From Echinococcus granulosus (taxonomy: Eukaryota; Platyhelminthes; Cestoda; Cyclophyllidea; Taeniidae), in NCBI RefSeq assembly GCF_000524195.1, contig NW_020170394.1, positions 576,333 through 640,332 of the forward strand: a stretch of DNA of 64,000 bases, read 5' to 3'. The position numbers and the translations under genes were made by a program. The notes below the pieces were generated by a model that had not been told where the DNA came from, did no database searches, and saw only the letters and a program-made list of their open reading frames with translations. The first letter of the stretch is position 1; each line of letters begins with the position of its first letter. Shown piece after piece: positions 60,201 through 64,000 of this stretch.

Positions 60201-60666
60201 CGTTACTTTGACAATGCCACGTTTCCATACGCACTATGGGAATGGTGGCGGGGACAAAGAGGACAGTGTAGGTGATGTTGACAGTGGAGGTGGATGCGAA
60301 GGCAAAGACGAAGGCAAGGAAGCGAAGACTGAGGAGGGAATGCGGTCGTCGTTGCCACCATCTTCATGGAGCCTACGTGTGATGCACGCTGCAACCCAGT
60401 CGGACTGTGCCACCTCCGCCTCCGAGGGGGAGACGCGGCAGCACGCCCTCCGCCAGTGGCATGTTGTCCCCTCTTCAGTGACAGCTGCTACGGCATCGAG
60501 GCCGAGAGTATTGGGGACATCAGCAACGACGACGATGGAAAAGATACAGGGTACAGTGTCCACGCCCTCCAGACTGCAAAGCGGGATGGAGAGTGACAGC
60601 AGTGGAGCTGCGGTCACTTACCAAATCGCCGATTCATTTATCTCCCTCCTGATTGATCACTTCTGA
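48048..60666 (+). CDS. TJP1: ZO-family MAGUK scaffold (ZO-1/polychaetoid homologue), multi-exon gene
   Basis: Membrane-associated scaffold that in animals links junction proteins to the cytoskeleton. Exons: ~48048-48241, 49201-49455, 49740-49927, 50744-51040, 52262-52635, 54055-54363, 54435-54527, 55255-55518, 56200-56538, 57172-57298, 58662-58905, 59087-59417, 60088-60666; all junctions keep frame. Counting from ATG 48099 the protein is about 1180 residues: PDZ1 (about 1-88), PDZ2 (187-272), PDZ3 (368-452), SH3 (460-545), guanylate-kinase-like (555-765), ZU5 (about 950-1180). The order PDZ-PDZ-PDZ-SH3-GUK-ZU5 and the C-terminal LLIDHF are diagnostic of ZO proteins. The stretch between GUK and ZU5 is only about 180 residues, far shorter than the Pro-rich region of vertebrate ZO-1 (about 1700 residues in total). 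The 5' end is not certain. Confidence 0.93.
48242..49200 (+). other. TJP1: ZO intron, nothing further seen
   Basis: GT-AG intron of 0.96 kb. No feature recognised. Confidence 0.7.
49201..49455 (+). CDS. TJP1: ZO exon: second half of PDZ1 and linker
   Basis: Acceptor ATTTTCATAG at 49200. It reads PGDIIMSVNGVSLEGKSHPE and then LLRRAEGIVTLLVYRRE, the end of PDZ1, followed by a Ser/Thr-rich linker. Donor GAAAT|GTAAAA leaves AT, which the next exon completes to Ile. Confidence 0.88.
49740..49927 (+). CDS. TJP1: ZO exon: linker into PDZ2
   Basis: Acceptor GACCTGTAG at 49739. The linker is basic and Ser-rich (ITNGTKRTHSMPGFAS), and FLKVNLAKQNPQDG begins PDZ2. Donor GATG|GTAAGG leaves one base. Confidence 0.8.
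49928..50743 (+). other. TJP1: ZO intron with one CSL-type site
   Basis: GT-AG intron of 0.82 kb. It contains TTCCCACA at 50393-50400, a perfect minus-strand TGTGGGAA. A single site is expected by chance at this length scale. Confidence 0.6.
50744..51040 (+). CDS. TJP1: ZO exon: PDZ2
   Basis: Acceptor TTCGCCAG at 50743. It reads GLGVELSGQLVVTSVTPGG, HYAGIRVGDRVVNLNGID and YLMRREQSDVTLLRVEHE, a complete PDZ2 body with GLGV loop. The exon ends with a short Cys-rich linker (PQCGHPCCKPQ). Donor CAAG|GTAAAT. Confidence 0.9.
51041..52261 (+). other. TJP1: ZO intron with one CSL-type site
   Basis: GT-AG intron of 1.2 kb. TGTGGGAA occurs at 52022-52029. Nothing else was recognised. Confidence 0.6.
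52262..52635 (+). CDS. TJP1: ZO exon: linker and first part of PDZ3
   Basis: Acceptor CCTTGCTAG at 52261; AA completes Glu. After a His/Cys/Pro-containing linker, SRVVSIQRHPVLGTGIRIIG, NAVGIFISEVNGQSPA and SGVRPGDEIIS form the first part of PDZ3, with GTGI as the loop. Donor ATCTCC|GTAAGC, phase 0. Confidence 0.9.
52636..54054 (+). other. TJP1: ZO intron, nothing further seen
   Basis: GT-AG intron of 1.4 kb. No feature recognised. Confidence 0.7.
54055..54363 (+). CDS. TJP1: ZO exon: end of PDZ3 and SH3
   Basis: Acceptor TTTCTAG at 54054. INGESVKWMTKAEAALRIL completes PDZ3. GDDFYVRAAFTH then opens the SH3 domain, and HGDIFHVTDSLLAGSFTSWL corresponds to NKGEVFRVVDTLYNGKLGSWL in ZO-1. Donor TGGTTG|GTAGGG, phase 0. 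Confidence 0.9.
54435..54527 (+). CDS. TJP1: ZO exon: end of SH3 (31 codons)
   Basis: Short exon with acceptor CTAATTTTAG at 54434. It reads ARKVFPSASAIGSIPSNAKA and ends LLKAQVSTS, matching ZO-1 RGIIPNKNRAEQL. Donor CATCA|GTGAGC, phase 0. The intron before it is only 71 bp. Confidence 0.8.
54528..55254 (+). other. TJP1: ZO intron, nothing further seen
   Basis: GT-AG intron of 0.73 kb. No feature recognised. Confidence 0.7.
55255..55518 (+). CDS. TJP1: ZO exon: first half of the guanylate-kinase-like domain
   Basis: Acceptor TTCTACATAAG at 55254, chosen because it alone keeps phase 0. SVERLRPYLRV then RPVIIYGPLAEKAMHLLVEE correspond to [23 protein letters not shown] in ZO-1. The ATP-binding P-loop of true guanylate kinases is absent, as in all ZO proteins. 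SPGVIRLSAIQ matches SSGIIRLHTIK. Donor ATCCAG|GTAAGG. Confidence 0.87.
55519..56199 (+). other. TJP1: ZO intron, nothing further seen
   Basis: GT-AG intron of 0.68 kb. No feature recognised. Confidence 0.7.
56200..56538 (+). CDS. TJP1: ZO exon: second half of the guanylate-kinase-like domain
   Basis: Acceptor ATGGTAG at 56199. It reads MLMERGKHAVLYLRPSSIEG, GIVPIVLLVTASSAQQIHEA and DEMEWIHNLISIIRHHQSQP, paralleling QDKHALLDVTPNAVDRL, YPIVVFLNPD and WYGALKEAIQQQQNQ in ZO-1. Donor CAACCG|GTGTGC, phase 0; the open frame continues past it to 56628 but leaves the alignment. Confidence 0.85.
56539..57171 (+). other. TJP1: ZO intron, nothing further seen
   Basis: GT-AG intron of 0.63 kb. No feature recognised. 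Confidence 0.7.
57172..57298 (+). CDS. TJP1: ZO exon: end of GUK and acidic linker
   Basis: Too short to stand out as a frame. Acceptor CGTTTAAG at 57171. It reads VWVAEDSVAFCKANENALTP, matching LVWVSEGK in ZO-1, then a Glu/Ser-rich stretch. Donor CCAG|GTAAGA leaves one base. Confidence 0.8.
57299..58661 (+). other. TJP1: ZO intron, nothing certain inside
   Basis: GT-AG intron of 1.36 kb. A possible 32-base exon at 58531-58562 was considered and dropped because it breaks the frame of the next exon. Confidence 0.6.
58662..58905 (+). CDS. TJP1: ZO exon: charged linker
   Basis: Acceptor TTTAATTCAG at 58661; AC completes Asp with the G left by the exon ending 57298. It encodes about 81 charged residues (for example TTDRREEFRFENNEGY and SPKRKNELRRVRIQSPR) without a known domain. 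Donor CCAAG|GTGAAT leaves AG. Confidence 0.7.
59087..59417 (+). CDS. TJP1: ZO exon: linker and start of ZU5
   Basis: Acceptor TATTTTCAG at 59086; A completes Arg. An acidic/basic linker leads to GVGLLIPPGAIPDDGDGEKQ and EIYLR, matching GVSIIIPQGAIPEG and QEIYFKV of ZO-1 ZU5. Donor CTCCGC|GTATGA, phase 0. Confidence 0.9.
59418..60087 (+). other. TJP1: ZO intron, nothing further seen
   Basis: GT-AG intron of 0.67 kb. No feature recognised. Confidence 0.7.
60088..60666 (+). CDS. TJP1: ZO last exon: ZU5 with large insertion, C-terminus
   Basis: Acceptor TTTGTCAG at 60087. VYEGEHQNEE then SPLVMCGPRGLRFQKSVTLT match LLSPLVMCGPHGLKFLKPVELR. About 120 residues follow, first Gly/Asp/Glu/Lys-rich and then Ser/Thr-rich, before the terminal DSFISLLIDHF, which matches NCVSVLIDHF at the end of ZO-1. 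In ZO-1 only about 25 residues separate these blocks. TGA at 60664-60666. Confidence 0.92.
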   Translation: MYEGEHQNEEYDKKTMNKSHIVSPLVMCGPRGLRFQKSVTLTMPRFHTHYGNGGGDKEDSVGDVDSGGGCEGKDEGKEAKTEEGMRSSLPPSSWSLRVMHAATQSDCATSASEGETRQHALRQWHVVPSSVTAATASRPRVLGTSATTTMEKIQGTVSTPSRLQSGMESDSSGAAVTYQIADSFISLLIDHF

Positions 60667-63600
60667 CTTGTTTGATGGAGCATTAGCATTCCATACGTCT
60701 ACCATTCCCTTGATAGTTTAAAGCTAGATTCATGTTTTTAAGTGCACAGATGCCGGTAATTTTAGAAGTTTTGACTCAGAAATAGTCAGGAACCTAATTA
60801 AGCTGAAGGCATGGCAGAGAAGTTTTAAAACAGCGGGGAAACTAACCGGTATTCACCGTTAAAGAGTCTGTAAATATTCTGAAATCTCCAAAGTGGATAG
60901 ATTTAAACTTAAAAAGTGTCAGCGCATCAGGAACTGGAATACCCACGCACTTCTGAAAGCAAACACTGCAATGCTTGGTTACTGTCTTAACCTGGCCCCA
61001 TCTTCCGGTTCGGTATTGGGGTGTTTTTCAAACCTCTTTTCGTAAATGGCGAAAAAGAGTGGATTTAATATGAATTAAGTTTTACAGGAAGGCAAATGAG
61101 AGGAAATCTAGTCCTCGCAGCCGGACTAAAAATAGCCTTAACAGTAAAGTCCCTTTAATAAAGGAATTACAGCCAAAAAACAGGGGTTAGCTTCACCACA
61201 TTGTCTACGCCCCTGGCGCTAATTTATGCAACGTGGAAAGCGTTACTTTGTTATGAAAATGAACGATGCTTTTCAAGATGCTAGACCTTTGCCCTAAAAA
61301 TAGGAATGTATTACCAAAAGTAGCGATGCTTAGTTGTATCCCTTTTTAGAACAAGCAAAATCAGGCGTTATTAAGTTGATGCCCTAGGGTAGGACTTTTA
61401 TAGCGGACCCTTATTTTTACAAGTAGATGATCAACTGAAAGGGCGCGTCTGCCTGATCTTGCTATTTATGACCGACGGAATTGCTCTAAAACATTTCACT
61501 AAATCGCGCATGACCCGTGGTATTTTTCACTCTTTGAGGTGCAGACTGTAAACGGTTTCGCCCTTTGCGGTCGAACGGATATCCATCATGTTGGTACACG
61601 AGACACACCAACTTTCCTCCTTATAAAGAAATGGATCACCAGACAAAACCGTGCAATGAATTTGCTTATTGACGCTTACCAAATTATCAGCAAACGCTAG
61701 TTGTCCTGACGTTGACCACTGCTGAGTACATGAACGTGCATGAATGGCTAAAATTTATCAACCAACCAAAGCTACAATTTAATCCGTCTCAAATTTCCAC
61801 CACTCCTGGCATTACTCACGGCATTTGAATTAAAGTTCACACCCTTCTGTTCTCCATTATACTATATGGTATGAGTTATGAAGTAAAAGCATGCAGGAGA
61901 CATAGTTTCGAGGTTTATGGTGAAATTAGAAAACTACAAAAATTGATAATGGAGCCATCCAAGCAACAATTTTATTGGTAGTCTCTTTAGAAAATGGTCA
62001 AAAAATACCACAGGAATGGAGATTTCCTTTCCATGTCTAGTCATTCCTACAAAATGCTTGATATGCATTTATAAGTGTTTTTTTGCCTTGTCGGTGCTAC
62101 TTTTTCTCAGCTTTATCAGTAAATCGGTAATGAGTAGTCTTGCAGCAGTTTTCAAACACCTTTACTGCTTTTGCATTTGGTTTTGATAATCTTAAGGAGC
62201 GATTAAAATGACCATGAACATGTGACACACCAATACAATTTAGTTTTCTCGCTCCACTTGTCAACTTGAAAGAAAACAGCAATATTTGGTGATGTACCTT
62301 AATCCCCAAATTTCTGCCAAGGCTAACTTTTCATTTCTAGAGTGTAATGAAAAGGAACTGAGGGAAGGTAAACTAAGGTACATTGGGTAAAACCTCAAAA
62401 AAAGTTCCACAAATATTTACGCGGTAACATGTTGATATTGTGCCCCTTCATGTGGCCGATCCAGCATATGAAGGGGAAGCAAAGCATTTAACTCTTCAGC
62501 GTGGTCGAAATCATTTAAAAAGATTTGTTTTACTGGACCTGTGAATTTGCGAATGCAGTGTAGTGATAGGAAATGCATGTCACATAATCCCAGTGGAGCC
62601 GTAATGGCATGCAATATTGCAAATCAGCCTAGTGCATGGAAAACTCATAAAAAACGAGTTTCATACTTCTTCGTTCCTACTGTAGAGTTTTTACACTGGT
62701 TTTTGGGAGAAAAGAATATTGATTGACTAAGTTTGCATGGTTTATGACAATCCTGCGGTATGAAAATGGACTTCTTCGTGACACCGATCAAGTGAATCAC
62801 GACAACACATATAGTGAATTTGATTTAATTGTCCTATAGTTATTTCTATCTCTGCTTTTAGTCAGCTGAAGTTAAAAATAATGCTGGGAGGTGAGTATTC
62901 TAGTTTCACACTGCGTGAGCATTCCTGAAATGTTACCCAATCGAGCTGCAGCAGCAACTGTTACACGGGGCGTACTCTATACTCCGTCCATCTAGGAGAC
63001 AAGCCTTTTAGGGCTCCTATAACATTATATCACCGCATGCAAAACACCGTATTTACGTATATGTTGGAGTAAACCTGGATGAAGTGTCTCCTTCGACTTT
63101 CCAAAGAATACCCACCATTTGGCAAAGATGCAATAATGGGTTATCCAGATTGGAAGAGAAACAAATGTGATTGAGAACATATTGTACTATTTACAACACA
63201 TGAATAGAGTTGAACCCATGGTTTCTACAACCTATTTGTTTTCTTTTCATGGATCACTGAAAATATGCTGGAGGCGTTCATCCTAAAATGTAGAAATTAA
63301 TTTTAAATCAGTCATGAGTTAGTTAAATAAATGTCTTGCAGTCTCAAAGGCAAAAATAAAAGAATCTAAAGATGTTGCACTTAGTTCACTTGACACATTT
63401 ACAGCTGGAAACCTTACCGATTTTATTGCAACATTTTACAGTTACTTTACTCGAGTGGAAATACTAAAAAACGCTTGATGGCTAAGTTTGATTAAAAAAA
63501 ATAAAAGCTTAAAATCAAAGCTGACGTCTATAAAGGCACTAAAACTAGTTTCTGAGAATAATTTTAAGTCAAAATTGGGCAAATACTCCTGTACATTTTG

Positions 63601-64000
63601 TAAGCCATTTATTATTAGTAAATATTGAAGGTAAATTATGCCATCATGACAACAAAAAATAAAGACGTTTTTTCAACTGCCAGGAAGGATATAAAGGGAG
63701 CGACAAGAAAATACTTGCAAAATACGTATTCATTCATTTTTTATGGTGTTAATCGCGTTCTTCAAATCACGAATTAACGGCTTCATTTCAAATGGCAAAA
63801 CAAAGTCCATGCCTTCCTGCTATGCAAATAATTGCCCGTTGACCAAGATGTAAAAGACAGCGCAACTGTCTGTTGATGCGAAACTCTCAGCAAAGGGTAC
63901 GATTAACCGACGCCCCTTTCCGTTTCTACTAATGGTTGGATCTTTCAACGCTCTACACAGCGTAGTGCTTAAATGCCTAGCATGCAATTATCATTTCCAT
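60667..64000. other. 3' flank of the ZO gene, no further gene seen
   Basis: Contains the ZO 3' UTR and then AT-rich DNA with only chance frames. An AATAAA hexamer at 61157-61162, about 490 bp after the stop, is a candidate polyadenylation signal, but such hexamers are common in AT-rich DNA. Confidence 0.5.

Overview
The window is animal nuclear DNA: AT-rich non-coding sequence carrying two large, intron-rich protein-coding genes, both on the + strand. The proteins are a CSL/RBPJ (Suppressor of Hairless) Notch transcription factor and a ZO-type MAGUK scaffold (TJP1/polychaetoid family). Together they place the source in Bilateria. The long introns, few obvious repeats and diverged, Ala/Ser/Pro/Gly-rich N-terminal exons of the CSL gene give the impression of a flatworm, perhaps a tapeworm, but that is inference only. 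I saw no rRNA, tRNA, CRISPR array or intact transposon.

Layout. Positions 1-15.5 kb hold no convincing gene but contain several perfect CSL-type binding sites. A GC-rich island at 15.55-16.05 kb holds one coding-looking segment that ends in a splice donor. Positions 16.05-23.1 kb look empty. The CSL gene runs from about 23.77 to 45.18 kb. Exon 1 (23769-23994) is followed by a 12-kb intron, exon 2 (35942-36611), and a separate ATG-bearing exon (38911-39437). The shared exons 39689-40345, 40704-40884, 41989-42238, 43004-43254, 43531-44064 and 44766-45179 then encode the conserved DNA-binding core. The two N-terminal routes end in the same splice phase and look like mutually exclusive promoter-specific 5' ends, giving about 1060 and 937 residues. 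After 2.9 kb of intergenic DNA the ZO gene runs from about 48.05 to 60.67 kb in 13 exons, encoding PDZ1, PDZ2, PDZ3, SH3, a degenerate guanylate-kinase domain and a C-terminal ZU5 domain. Positions 60.7-64 kb show no gene.

The most interesting signal is regulatory. The optimal CSL binding site CGTGGGAA (either strand) occurs nine times in the first 38 kb, in the introns and upstream DNA of the CSL gene itself, and I found none in the remaining 26 kb. Four more TGTGGGAA sites lie in the same region. Two of the upstream sites sit in a diverged duplicated module that combines a proneural-type E-box (CACCTG) with TCCCACGCGC at identical spacing. This suggests that CSL/Notch feeds back on its own gene, as is known for the Drosophila Su(H) socket-cell enhancer. 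Alternating TG/CA islands lie close to each inferred 5' end of the CSL gene.
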